Below are positions 23,615 to 34,439 of a stretch of DNA of 64,000 nt, piece after piece. The notes under the pieces were generated by a model. That model was not told the DNA's origin and made no database searches. It saw only the letters and a list, made by a program, of their open reading frames with translations. Each line of letters begins with the position of its first letter. Within the stretch, counting starts at the first letter, position 1. Origin of the DNA: Cristatella mucedo (Eukaryota > Bryozoa > Phylactolaemata > Cristatellidae); contig WPIO01000013.1 in the NCBI GenBank assembly GCA_009760855.2, positions 25,001 to 89,000 of the forward strand. Reading direction: 5' to 3'. The position numbers and the translations under genes are program-made.

Positions 23615-26100
23615 GGCTGCTAACTTGATGAAGCTTCGCGATGATAAGACTAAACTTATAGTCTTGGGCAATTCTAGTGTGAGCCAGAAGTCGGATAACG
23701 TAATCCTTTGAATTGGTTCAGTTAGCATCGCACGTGTGATGTCTGCACGAAAACCCTAGGTGTACTACTCCAAAATGACTTTTTATTAGATTCGCACATT
23801 TCCTCCACTGCCAAGTCGGCCTACGCTCAGCCACAGAACATCAGCCAAAGAACATCAGTAGACGCGTGGGTCAAGACAATCGTTTGACCTTTTCTTTTGA
23901 CGATTGCTATGCAAACAGATCGATCTCTTCGCCGTACAGATTCGTTTTCGGCACAATGCCATGCAAGCACTAGTCTGCGGAATCCCTTGCCTTTGTGCAA
24001 AATCACGCATTGGAGAGAGAGAGAGAAAATAACATCTGACACAAACGTGCCCAGGCATTAGAAAACGTGTAGATGTATCGGCTTCAGCTGTACGTCGCTA
24101 CGTTAGAGGAAGATGTTTTTGTATTCGCATTAACTCTGTGCAGCATTTTGCATGAGGACTAATTCTATCGCGATGAGCGGCTAACGGGGCCACCATTCGA
24201 TCCACCTTAAAAGCACGGTTTTTTTGTTTTATCCAAACAATTCACCAAATCATTGGGCTCCTGTGATCCTTTTTGGAGTCTTTATTTTTGTAATGCATAG
24301 TCCTGTACGTGTAGCACTTTAAATGCTGTAAATACTGTGCAACACCACGTAGCTCCTGCTCCGGTCTTGCAGCCACTCTTTCATACCGCTTCTCTACCTC
24401 CATCGCCACTGAGTAAAATTTTGCACGGAATCTGTACGTTTCGCGTTTGGAAATTGCAGCTGAGCGGTGACAATGCTAGCTGCCGACCATGTAGCAGACT
24501 TACGTTCAAAGTCCTAGCAACTCCACCCATCCGTGGATTCTACTTACCTTAAAAATAGCAAGGCAGCAGCCGCAGCAAAGATAAATGTCGGGCCCGCGCA
24601 CCAGAGAGATGACGGCGCGACGCTCGGCAGAAGTCACGTGATTTCTGCGTCAACAATTATATCCAAGCAAGACATTCTCAGATGTAAGTGCGCATAAGCG
24701 TGAGATTTCTTAGTTTTAGTACTGCATGCTCGCTTTGAATTAGCGCAAGAATAATGAGCATTTAGCGGTGCATTTAACTGTACAAGGCGCATCGAGAGCT
24801 GAACTCTGAACGCAGCAATGTGAAATCTACTTTGCAGACTTTGCGTTGATACCGTGTGGTACATCAAGCGAGTGGAATTTTTAAAGATCTAACGCAACGT
24901 ATTATGTAATATAAATTAATAAAAACGCTCACTTTTTAGATCCGAATGAGATTGGTCCATCGGGCCAAGACACAGTGCCAAGCTGCTGGCACTTCACTAC
25001 CTAGGTCACGTGCTTTAGTCTAACAGCAGGCACATCTTTATTTCGCATTGCAATTGGAATGCAGTTGCTAAGGTCCTTCTTCCGCTAAATAAAATTGGCT
25101 GTTGAACCGGCTCATCTCTTATTTTATGTATAGGGCTTAGCTAGTTCGACGAGGAAGCCCCCAATAAACCCCCGACAGCAGAAAACGAAGCCGCACGCTT
25201 CATTTTCATACTATTTTGAAAACGACCCTCGGAAAACGGAGCCCCAGAACCCTCGACGGCCTCTAGGGGCACGCGATAGGACGCATCCCTCCAAACATGA
25301 GTTCGGGCACTTTGCGGAATTTCCCTCGCCGCACCCTATAGAGTGTATTTCCACTAAATGTGCAAGTCATTTCGGCTAACCACCAAGATCAAATGTGAAT
25401 TTCGATTGAATTGCAAAAGGATGTGGATTGGGAAAAAATTGCGAATAATTTAAAGCTTTTATTTAATTATTACCCTATTCTCTTGAGCTGAGGGCAAGAA
25501 CCGTGGCTTGTGTACAGTCAGAGACATACTCAGCGCCCAACCTTCTTTTTTCTACACAAATTGAATTCGAAGACATAAAGATTGCTTCCAATAATAATAA
25601 AATTCTAGATAAATGATAGGTGTATCGACATTTCGCGTAATTTAGCCATAGGTTTGCCCAGGGAGTTCCGGAGCCAGGATGTTCCGGTTGGGGACATCCG
25701 AGAGGTTGAGAGGTAAAGGAGCTCCAGGCTACATCAGAAATAATGACAGAGTTACCATATAAAAAAGTTTATTTAAAAAACTTTTATATGACTCGCTCCT
25801 TCCACACTGCTCCTGCCCCTTGGGCCTGGGGAAATTGGCCCCTAGGATATAGGTTCTTCCCTCTGTCCAGGGGGTGGGCAGTGCCCATCTGCCCCCTGGC
25901 TCCGGCCCCAAGTCTATTTATTAGCCGAAATAATACGCTGAAATTTGACTTCATTCGACTTAATTTCTTTGATTTCAATTAAAAATTTTCAAGATCCGCG
26001 CGAGATGTGATAGTTTCAAACAGCCAACAGCATTGGTCATGATATCGTATCTCAGCTGCTGTTGCTGGGCGAGCAGCCGGTATAAGCTCGTTACCTGCAA
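23615..26100. other. Unassigned, AT-richer DNA
   Basis: No gene or recognisable mobile element. A G/C-run patch at 25800-25915 (GGGCCTGGGG...CCAGGGGGTGGGC) stands out against AT-rich flanks. It resembles no family I know. Confidence 0.35.
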
Positions 26101-26217
26101 TCATTGATAATAAGACGCTTGATATAGCGCCCTCGGAGAAATCAATCCCTTTCTAGGTGCTTTACGTTTGCTGAAAACGAAGCGTGATCTAATGGTTAGT
26201 GGAAGCATGTTGGTTTG

Positions 26218-26355
26218 GTGCCGAGCTGGTTTAGTCCAGGGGTTAAGGTGCTTGCCCCGACCAAGGTCTGGCTGAGGTCGTGGGCTCGAGCCCCGAGGCA
26301 CATGTGAAGCGCCTGAGTAGAGATTAATTTCTTTTGAGGCGCTATACAAATTAAT
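26218..26355 (+). mobile_element. SINE-A copy inserted in L2
   Basis: GCTGGTTTAGTCCAGGGGTTAAGG (box A), CGTGGGCTCGAGCCCCG (box B), then GTGAAGCGCCTGAGTAGAGATTAA and GAGGCGCTATACAAATTAA. The tail is an almost exact match to the L2 3' tail. Confidence 0.8.
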
Positions 26356-26486
26356 TATATATTTTATTTATTTATAAAAACCAACAAGAATAGCATGGTT
26401 AGGGTTGACATGCACAGGGTCATCATGTAAGTATGGTTAATGGCAGCATACACAGTGTCAGAACGTACAGGTACATAAAGGAAGAA

Positions 26487-26806
26487 TCACATGGACCTTA
26501 AAAGGAACTTAATAGGAACTTAAAACACACCTATTTAGGACAGCATTTAGTGGGTCCCTGTGATTCGTCCTTGATGTGCTTATGCGTGCTGACACTGTGC
26601 ATGCTACCACTAACCACATTTGCATGCTGACCCTGTGCATGTCACAGCTAACCATATTATTCATTTTGTTTGTTTTTCAAGCATGATTTTACTTACCATT
26701 CAATTGCATTTCACTTTACAGCAAATGTAAAGCGCCTAGAAAGAGATTAAGTTCTCTGAGGCGCTTTATCAAGTGCATTATTATTTTTATTATTATTATT
26801 ACGGAC
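26487..26806 (+). mobile_element. L2 3' end inserted in an antisense L2
   Basis: Runs from the ORF end (ACACACCTATTTAGGACAGC) through the complete 3' UTR and tail to (ATT)n. GGACC at the left and ACGGACCC at the right are the probable target duplication within the host L2. Confidence 0.8.
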
Positions 26807-26884
26807 CCACTAATGCTGTGATAAATAGATGCGGATTTAGTTTCTTTTTAAATTTGGAAAAGTCAGGAGATGTCGTGCCGCAAG

Positions 26885-27750
26885 TCGGTAGTTCATTATT
26901 CACCATTTATCTCCTGTCATAGCTTACGCAAGTTGCAATCGAGTCAGCGACTTCGGAATTTTTCAGCTGAGCTCTCTGTCTTAGGAGTAACAAATTAGAC
27001 GGATCGAAGTCTTACTGGAAGCGGCTGCGACTTGTTACTTTTGAGCAGTGAATTTAACTTTTTGAATCAACGGTTGGTCTCCAGGCTATCTAACAAAGCC
27101 TCGGAAATGACCGTTTTAGCCGATTTTAGCCGTTTTTTGCACACGGATTCTTAACTTTATCTTTTGGTTTGTTCCGTGGGAAACATTGTTGCAGCCACGG
27201 GTTGCTACAAACGCGCCTTGGCTGATTGTAGCTAACGCGTGCTTGTGAAAAAGCCACACGCGTGGTTTAACACGTCGGATCACTAGCTGCGTTGTGGCTT
27301 CGTTGTTCCCCGCGCTCGCCATGTTCATCAATGATCTCGACATCATCCGTATCATAGCGATATTCCATATGCTCGCCTCTTCATCTTTTATTAAAAACTT
27401 CGTTTAATAAGCAGGATTACTCATAGGACAGCGAACAATGTATTAAAAAGGCGTCAAACGTATTTTTCTGTCTCGCGGGCACTGGGCAGCTGTGCCACCA
27501 CCGAGCACAGTTCATACTCATACGTACATGCATACGTACATATTTGGGTGTGTTTAACGCATTTTAAAGTATATATATATATTATATTTTAAATATTTTA
27601 ACAAATTGTACCTTAGCCAGAGGAGCCCTGCCCTGCCGGGGCCGAGGGGGCTACCCGAGACTCCCGGTTCGGGAGCAGGGACCACGCGGCTTCCGACCCG
27701 GAAATGGCGTCCGAGACGCAGAGCCACAGCGATGCCGTCCGTTGCTTGCG
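26885..27750. other. Unassigned DNA
   Basis: No supported gene or known repeat. Short AT repeat at 27571-27584. Confidence 0.35.
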
Positions 27751-27754
27751 CGAA

Positions 27755-28219
27755 TATATATATATATATATGTGTGTGCGTGTGCGTGTGCGTGTGCGTG
27801 TGCGTGTGCGTGTGCGTGTGCGTGTGCGTGTGCGTGTGCGTGTGCGTGTGCGTGTGCGTGTGCGTGTGCGTGTGCGTGTGCGTGTGCGTGTGCGTGTGCG
27901 TGTGTGCGTGTGCGTGTGTGTGCGTGTGCGTGTGTGCGTGCGCGTGCGTGTGCGTGTGTGCGTGTGCGTGTGCGTGTGCGTGTGCGTGTGCGTGTGCGTG
28001 TGCGTGTGCGTGTGCGTGTGCGTGTGCGTGTGCGTGTGCGTGTGTGCGTGTGCGTGTGTGCGTGTGTGCATGTGTGCGTGTGCGTGTGCGTGTGCGTGTG
28101 CGTGTGCGTGTGCGTGTGCGTGTGCGTGTGCGTGTGCGTGTGCGTGTGCGTGTGCGTGTGCGTGTGCGTGTGTGTATAGGTCACTAGACATGCATATATA
28201 CATATATGCATTTTTAAAG

Positions 28220-28258
<39 letters not shown>

Positions 28259-28280
28259 GGAGACAGAGAGACAGAGAGAC

Positions 28281-28371
<91 letters not shown>

Positions 28372-28379
28372 CAGATAGA
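27755..28379 (+). repeat. Compound satellite: (AT)n, (GTGTGC)n, (AT)n, (GA)n, (GATA)n
   Basis: (TA)n at 27755-27771 leads into about 400 bp of alternating purine-pyrimidine GTGTGC/GTGTGTGC to 28176. A short unique stretch follows, then TATATA at 28220-28235, GA at 28235-28280, and (GATA)n at about 28281-28379. The long Val/Cys, Ala/His and Thr/His ORFs are artefacts. Confidence 0.95.
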
Positions 28380-28512
28380 AGGAGAAAGAGAGAGGCCTGG
28401 GCATTACATATGCTTTGGTACATACGTATTGCACCAGCATGGCACAAAATGGTGCATTTTGTTGTTCTCTTTGCATCTGTTTCGTTATCCTAAAAGGCTT
28501 CTCCGGATAATC

Positions 28513-28571
28513 GCAGCGACGAGACAGCTAGAGCTCAAATGGAATGTGAGCTCTAGCTGTCTCGTCGCTGC
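28513..28571. repeat. Perfect 25-bp hairpin with 9-nt loop
   Basis: Left arm 28513-28537 and right arm 28547-28571 are perfectly complementary over 25 bases, around a 9-nt loop (AATGGAATG). The arms contain CGACGAGACAGCTAGAGCTC. No matching copy was seen elsewhere in the window. Confidence 0.9.
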
Positions 28572-28599
28572 TGTGGTGGCTGAGGTCTCTCGATGTCTG

Positions 28600-29850
28600 C
28601 CTGCCCCGCTCTTTGTATCTGAAGAAAGCTACGACTTTCAATAACCCTATCCGCGAACGTGCATTTACAATTTCAAGTGCGCAGCGTACAACAAAAGGAG
28701 AACCGGCGGTGCTATTAAATCACTATCGCGAGTCCTTTTGTGTGCATTTGCGTGCTCATCTTTTCATGATAACTGTCTGTTTGTGGGGCTGGCTTGCTTG
28801 CTGAGGCAGAAGAACTTTCCTTAACTTTTGGTTATGACTTCTCTATCAGCAAGTTTTAAAGCGCCCGAATATTTATTAAGCTCCAGAGCCCTACGCGAAC
28901 AACTTTTTAGTGCTATTATTGGTATACTATGTCTAGGCACACGGTGACGCGCTCAAATAACTCTGACAGTTTATGTTCGCCTGTGAAGCCGAACTAAATG
29001 GCACCCTTAATTCACAAAAAAACCACTGCAGACTTTAATTCCTGCCTCGGTAGCGTACTAAAGCTGTTCAATCAGGAACTGACGTAGCTGACACACTTCC
29101 TTTGCAGCATGCGTCTAGAAAGATCTTCGGTTCTCTAAGAGTGCGTATACATTTATTATCATCATTGCTATTATTATTACTGGTGTTGTGGCGATTCTTC
29201 CCGAGATGCTGCCTCTCGTTGAAATTCATTTTTTTTTCGTTTCCTTGATTTGAGTTTTCTCACAGTTCCGACGTGCTTCTCGTGTTTTTCTACGCTGCTT
29301 TGGATTAAGCGACGTCGGCCGATGACTTTACAACAACGGCACTAGAAACCTCTCCAGCATTACAAGTGCTTAGTAGTCACGGCTGTGTCACCATGCAAGG
29401 CATTGATGTTCAAATAGGACGCACGCTGCTGTTAGCGGGCTTCGCGAGCGCTCGCCATAAGGCAATAGCAACGCTCGGCCACGTTGTGCAATGCACGCCT
29501 GCGCGCTCGCTTACGTTGAAGGTCAAAGGCAGATTGTTGAGGCTGAGATAAAAGACGCGGTTACCTTTAGAAAAATAGACGAGCATCATTCCCAGCAACG
29601 GACCGCTCGTCAAACCGCTCAAAGCGGTCGGCTGATCGACGTCATGTCGACGTCATCGAAGTGATAGACCTCCCTGCCAAATAGCATTAACGCCAGACTA
29701 TTTGCAGACGAGCGGCGCAGGAGGGCTCCCTCTCCAAGGGTCAATGGAAGCCTCGGGGGGGGGGGGGCCTCGAGGCACCTGCTGTCAGCTCTCTTAGGCC
29801 GCAGCCTGCCCGCTGCCTGCCTGCTGCCTCTTCAGTCCACTTTCGCACCT
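28600..29850. other. Unassigned DNA with an L2 tail piece
   Basis: An L2-like tail (GCGTCTAGAAAGATCTTCGGTTCTCTAAGAG, then ATTATT) lies at about 29108-29180 on the + strand. No gene supported. Confidence 0.4.
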
Positions 29851-29852
29851 GC

Positions 29853-29927
29853 GATCCTAGGACGTCGGATCCTGGGACGTCGGATCCTGGGATGTCGGAT
29901 CCTGGGACGTCAGATCCTGGGACGCGA
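29853..29927 (+). repeat. 15-bp minisatellite, five units
   Basis: The unit GATCCTGGGACGTCG is repeated five times with few changes. The period is a multiple of 3, so the - strand stays in frame as PGSDV repeats, but no gene context supports coding. Each unit carries a GACGTC palindrome. Confidence 0.9.
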
Positions 29928-29929
29928 CA

Positions 29930-30920
29930 GCTCGCGTCTCGAGTACTTCGAGTAGCGGTCGGAGAATCATAGACATCCAAAGCTAACCGTGCAGGCCGAA
30001 CTTATGCCGGCACAATTGAATTCGGTGCCAAGATAGCGACAGTTGCTCTTAATCGTTTTCCAAAGAAATCGGAGCGGCCAAACCAGTGACGCAATGGTCT
30101 GTGCGAAGAGTGCAACGCGCTTGCCCATCCATGACAGCATCCACTCACCGCAGCCATGCAACCAGACAACTCAAGAGATCAAACGGCCTTCTGCAAAAGC
30201 TCCTGGGGGAAGTTTGAAAGAAGGATAGAAAATCGCTTGCAGCTAAAATTCGAGCGAGTCCTATTCCAACATGGCCGCCAAAAAGCCACCGAAGCCGCCG
30301 CCCCGCAGCGTCACACCGTAGCGGGATTCAGAAAGTACTTCAGAGGCTGCTTCCTAAGAGAGCTCCGGATGCAATCACTCGTGATCGCGAGCTTGAAGGC
30401 TCGACTCGACTTCGCAATTGCGGTCGAAAATCCTTGCCACCATTCGGATTCGAACCTACACCCGATTGTCCCTGTTGGATGAACGTGCTGCGCTCGCTTG
30501 CCGCTGCGCTGCTAGCCGTCTTCCGCTCGCCGCGCCGCTGCGGCAGAGAGCGAAGGCACCTCTGCGACCGCAACGAGGTGGCAGAGAGCGTTAGCAGGTG
30601 CGCGACAGCTGCACTCGCTTTTAATTCTGAGACGAACGCGCAGCTTTCCTTTGGTGGGCTCGTTTTATCTTGCGCTCGCTGTCATGCTTTACGTGCTCTC
30701 CAGCGTCGCTCTAAATTAGCCACTACGTCACGACAAAATTGTGCATCTCAAAGCAGCGATGCGAAAAAGTGCTACCGCTTTGGTATTCGCATCTCGCTTA
30801 CGGTGTAGTTGCTGCCGCGGTATACTTTGCGAGCTCATTCTTGCTTGGGAATAAAGTTGTGCACACCGCAGCGTCTTGCCCTACGCGGCGGAGGTGAAGG
30901 CCATAGCTTATTCGACAGCC
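29930..30920. other. Unassigned, GC-rich at 30240-30620
   Basis: No coding exon supported. A CAACATGGCCGCCAAAA start-like motif lies near 30269 in CpG-rich DNA, but the frame that follows has no recognisable domain. Confidence 0.35.
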
Positions 30921-30924
30921 TCAT

Positions 30925-31075
30925 TTACGCAGCGGGTAGAAGAGTCGTAGCGGCAATCAATCACTACTGCTTGCTCTGAGCAACTGAAAAGACTGGCCAG
31001 CCGCAGGATTCGAACCGACGACCTAGATCACGCAGTGCGAGCACCTGACATTGAGGCCAAGACCCGGAAGTAAGC
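30925..31075 (-). mobile_element. SINE-B-like copy, divergent
   Basis: The reverse complement carries box B GGTTCGAATCCTGCGGCTGG and a tRNA-like head. The 3' part is rearranged compared with other copies. Confidence 0.55.
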
Positions 31076-31079
31076 TAGA

Positions 31080-31648
31080 GCAGACGAGCACTGCTGCAGA
31101 CAGTAGGCGTATGACGCACGTGTTCTATAGCCGCCTCAAAAAGCCCGAGTATTTCTGGCTGGAAAGTCTTTCGGCGGAAGCCGCACCCAAAGACTGATAG
31201 CGCGGGCGTGGTGGCCCAAGGTCAGGGTAAGGCATACTGCCGTGATCTGATAGCGAGTCCTATCCGACGCTGGCTCGTTGGGCCACATCAGCATGAGGTA
31301 GCGGTGGTCCTAAGAATTCAGCGACGAGACTTCCTTCTCCCCAGTCCAGCGTCGCTCAGTGGACCTGAGTTCGACGCTACGCTCCGTGGCCGAGCGCTGG
31401 CGCTGTGACGCTGCACCAGCGCTCGGCTCGGCTCGGCTCGGCTCGATGGAGATAACGGCGGCGCGAATGTCGGGTCGCGACCTTCGCATGCGCCCCACCC
31501 GGACGTCGGTAAAGCATCGAGTTCAGACCTGGCCTTTGGGCGTAGGAAAGAAAGCATTGCGGCGGCACGCGTTCCTCCCCCCTCCGGCAGACGCTCTCTC
31601 TAGCGGAATACGCGTGCCTGCAATTGGGACGCGGCGTGCACTCAGTCT
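31080..31648. other. Unassigned, GC-rich DNA
   Basis: (CTCGG)n-type repeat at 31425-31445. Overlapping ORFs on both strands without domain signal. Confidence 0.35.
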
Positions 31649-31651
31649 TAA

Positions 31652-31806
31652 ATAAATAAATATGATTCATTTGTATAGCGCCCCAGAAGAACTTGGTCTC
31701 TATTCAGACGCTTCACATATGCCTCGGTGCTTGAGCCCACGACCTCAGCCAGACCTTGGTCGGGGCGAGCACCTTAACCGCTGGACAAAACCAGTCCTGC
31801 CGTCGA
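31652..31806 (-). mobile_element. SINE-A copy
   Basis: The - strand reads GGTTTTGTCCAGCGGTTAAGG (box A), CCCCGACCAAGGTC, GTGGGCTCAAGCACC (box B), then GTGAAGCGTCTGAATAGAGACCAAG and GGGGCGCTATACAAATGAATC. Confidence 0.8.
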
Positions 31807-31809
31807 GAC

Positions 31810-32218
31810 GTCCTTTTTTCTAAATCGCACATGAAATGCTGATGGAATTCGCTGCTCGATCAAAAAAAGTGGCCTCGGCTACGTTACGTCCGGCACGTCC
31901 GGCGCACCGCGACAGCGACTCGTCCGAAAAACTCGCGACGAACCTTTACGGTCCGGTAGCTTCGTTGCTGCTCCGCGCCTTCTTCGCTGACTCTGCGTCG
32001 CCTGCGTCGCCTGCACGCGAAGGAAGCGCGCGCGAAGGAAGCCCTTTCGCCGAACCAGCCTTGCCCATCGCACCTCGCCGCCCAGTGCGATGCAGCTCTC
32101 GGCCGATACCGAAGAATGTGTCGGCGTGCGCTGTCAAACCTGCGGAATGAATTTTCTTCGCGCTTCACGGATGTGCGCTCTCATTCGCAGGAGTGAAAAA
32201 TCGTCAGTGCTCCTTTTA
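31810..32218. other. Unassigned, CpG-rich DNA
   Basis: Direct repeats (CGTCCGGCA; GCGTCGCCT; GCGCGAAGGAAGC, each twice) at 31886-32043. No gene supported. Confidence 0.35.
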
Positions 32219-33604
32219 ATAATAATAATAATTCACTTGATAAAGCGCCCTCAGAGAACTTAATCTCTCTCTCTCTAGGCGCTTTACATTTGCTGTAAAG
32301 TGAAATGAAATTGAATGGTAAGTAAAATCATGCTTGAAAAACAAACGAACTGAATAATATGGTTAGGGGTGACATGCACAGGGTCAGCATGCAAATGTGG
32401 TTAGTGGCAGCATGCACAGTGTCAGCACGCATAAGCACATCAAGGACGAATTACAGGGACCCACTAAATGCTGTCCTAAATAGGTGTGTTTTTAGGTTCC
32501 TTTTAAATGTGGTCAGGTCGGGGGATGTTCTGACGCAGGTCGGGAGGGAGTTTCAGGGTTTGGGAGCATATGAACTAAATGCACGGTCTCCAAAGGATTT
32601 AAGGTTTGTATGAGGTATTTCTAGACTGTTGGATTCCGAGAAGCAGGTGGTACGATGCTTGGCCTGATGGGGTAGTATATCTGACAGATAGGCTGGAGCC
32701 ATAGAATGAAGGGACCTAAAAGTGAGCGACAAAACCTTGAAGTCAATCCGTTGCTTGACTGGTAGCCAGTACAGGTCGGCGAGAAGTGGAGTAATGTGGC
32801 AACTGCGACGCTCACGACAGACAAGCCTAGCTGCAGAGTTTTGCACCAGCTGCAATCGCCTGATCGCACATGCTGGTAGGCCAGTAAGCAGTGAGTTGCA
32901 GAAGTCGAGACGGGATGTCACGAATGCATGGACCAACTTGGACGTGGTATCCTTTTCTAAACAAGCCCTAATTTTAGCAATGTTATGAAGCTGAAAATAG
33001 GCTGATTTGACTGTGGAGCTGATGTGGTCGTCTAACGAGAGGTCGCTTTGGAATATGACACCTAGATTTCGAGCTGATTCAACTGGAGATATGCTGGCAG
33101 AGCCAATTTTGAGAGACAGCCTTTCCAATCTCTGAATCACACTAGGTTTGCCCATGACTAGTAAGTTAGTTTTATCATCGTTAGGTTTTAGAAAATTTGC
33201 TGCCATCCATGTGCGGATGTCATCAATGCATGCAGCTAGTGAGTTTAGAGAATTTGAGGTGCTCGAAGGCTGAGAGGGATCAAAGCAAAGGTACAACTGA
33301 GTGTCGTCCGCATAGAAGTGAAAGCCTAGATTGTGCTTGGCAATCACATCAGCAAGAGGCAGAGTATAAACCGTGAAAAGAACCGGACAGACTAGCACTG
33401 AGCCCTGAGGTACTTCGTATTTCAGAGGTACTTCAGATGATCTTTGTCCATTCACTTCAATACTCTGGAGTCTCCCACTGAGATAGGACCTGAACCACTG
33501 CAGAGCAGTGCCAGTGATGCCCAGGCGAGATGAGAGGTGCTCTAGAAGAACTTTGTGATCGATGGTATCAAAAGCTGCCGGAGTCTCCCACTGAGATAGG
33601 ACCT
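32219..33604 (-). mobile_element. L2 non-LTR retrotransposon, 5'-truncated, RT pseudogene
   Basis: About 1.39 kb of L2 on the - strand, ending at the left in (AAT)n plus the L2 tail. An open frame of 300 codons (33455-32553) encodes the central and C-terminal part of the reverse transcriptase, including FHFYADDTQLYL (the YADD active-site box), 'SARNLGVIFQSDLSLDDH' and 'RRLQLVQNSAARLVC'. It ends early at an APKP-stop, where the 62-kb copy reads on through APKAW. The 5' end carries a 25-bp direct duplication of an internal stretch (33467-33491 and 33580-33604), which suggests template switching at integration. It abuts a hAT fragment. Confidence 0.9.
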
Positions 33605-33920
33605 TTTGACTTTCCCTACGACGACGCTTCCTCTGATGTGCAATCCGAGTTGATTGGGCTACAGGCTTCGGACGTTCTCTTGTCTAAGTTTACTTCTTGC
33701 ACTGCTCTAATGTACTTCTAGCGTCAGCTGCCACTCGCTCAGTTTCCAATGCTGTTAGCCCGTGTCACGCGTGCGATCGCAACGTTTGTCAGCACTTATT
33801 CCTGCGAGCAGCTATTCTCCAAGAGGACGTTTTGTAAGAGCAAGCTTCGCTCTCAGCCCACTGACCTTGACCTCTCAGCTCACTGATGACAATCGCCTTA
33901 GAGACATTCTGCTGCTGAAC
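33605..33920 (+). mobile_element. hAT transposase C-terminal remnant
   Basis: Broken frames read DVQSELIGLQASDVLLSKF, then after a stop PMLLARVTRAIATFVSTYSC and EQLFSKRTFCKSKLRSQPTD. This matches the C-terminal dimerisation region of hAT-derived proteins of the GTF2I-repeat/ZBED type, where S-YxCEQLFS-x-KS-x-RSxLTD is typical. Several stops and frame changes make it a pseudogene fragment. Confidence 0.65.
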
Positions 33921-34064
33921 TAAAATACAAAAAATGAACCGACCGTCGGTCATTATGGCAGCCGGCTAAGGCTCTGAGTAGTATAGCTTGCCGCGCTCGC
34001 TCGTAGTGCAAGAAAACCGCAACAATTTCACGAAGCGAATAACTATCAAGCTGATTTATAGCAG

Positions 34065-34435
34065 CCTCGTGCTGCCACTAACTGCGCTTGCATGCTGACC
34101 CTGTGCATTTCGTCTCTGACCACGCTATGCTTTAGCTGATGTTGAGAATGCTACGACTAAACATTAAATCGCGCTTCCTTGACAGCATATTTGGTGAGCC
34201 GCGATCGCACGCTAGGTAAGGCGGTTGCTTTTCACGACCTCGGTCCCGAGGTCATGGGCTTCAATCATCCTGTGGGCAGTGGGCGATCCTCTATTGCTGC
34301 TGCTGCTGCTGCTGCTGCAAGCGGTAGCAATTATGGCCGTCAAGGCTCGTCTGTCGCTACACAAAAGAGGCTGTTGAATCGGCTAGTAGTTTTTTATATG
34401 TAAAGTGCCTAGAAAGAGATTAAATTCTCTTAGGG
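34065..34435 (+). mobile_element. L2 3' end split by SINE-B
   Basis: L2 UTR sequence (GTGCTGCCACTAACTGCGC, GCATGCTGACCCTGTGCAT, CCTTGACAGCATATTTG) ends at about 34194. The tail resumes at about 34388 with TATGTAAAGTGCCTAGAAAG and ATTCTCTTAGGGCGATAC. The SINE lies exactly between them, with ATAT(TT)G at both junctions as the probable target duplication. Confidence 0.75.
34198..34386 (+). mobile_element. SINE-B copy inserted in an L2 tail
   Basis: Head GCCGCGATCGCACGCTAGGTAAGG, CGACCTCGGTCCCGAGGTC stem, body ATGGCCGTCAAGGCTCGTCTGTCGC and tail AGAGGCTGTTGAATCGGCTAG. An internal (CTG)n expansion lies at 34296-34318. Box B is mutated (GGGCTTCAATCATCC). Confidence 0.75.
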
Positions 34436-34439
34436 CGAT

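Larger units (their letters stand above)
26101..26880 (-). mobile_element. Antisense L2 with two later insertions
   Basis: L2 3' tail and UTR are present on the - strand at 26101-26217, 26370-26490 and 26806-26880. They are separated by a SINE-A copy and by a + strand L2. The three pieces are collinear when the inserts are removed. Confidence 0.75.

Noticed and set aside
27606-28476. ORFs of 145-287 codons rich in Val/Cys, Ala/His or Thr/His
   Set aside because: Open in several frames because GTGTGC lacks stops. Pure simple-repeat artefacts.
29741-29980. - strand gene encoding PGSD repeats
   Set aside because: Only a five-unit minisatellite in an 79-codon frame, with no flanking exon.
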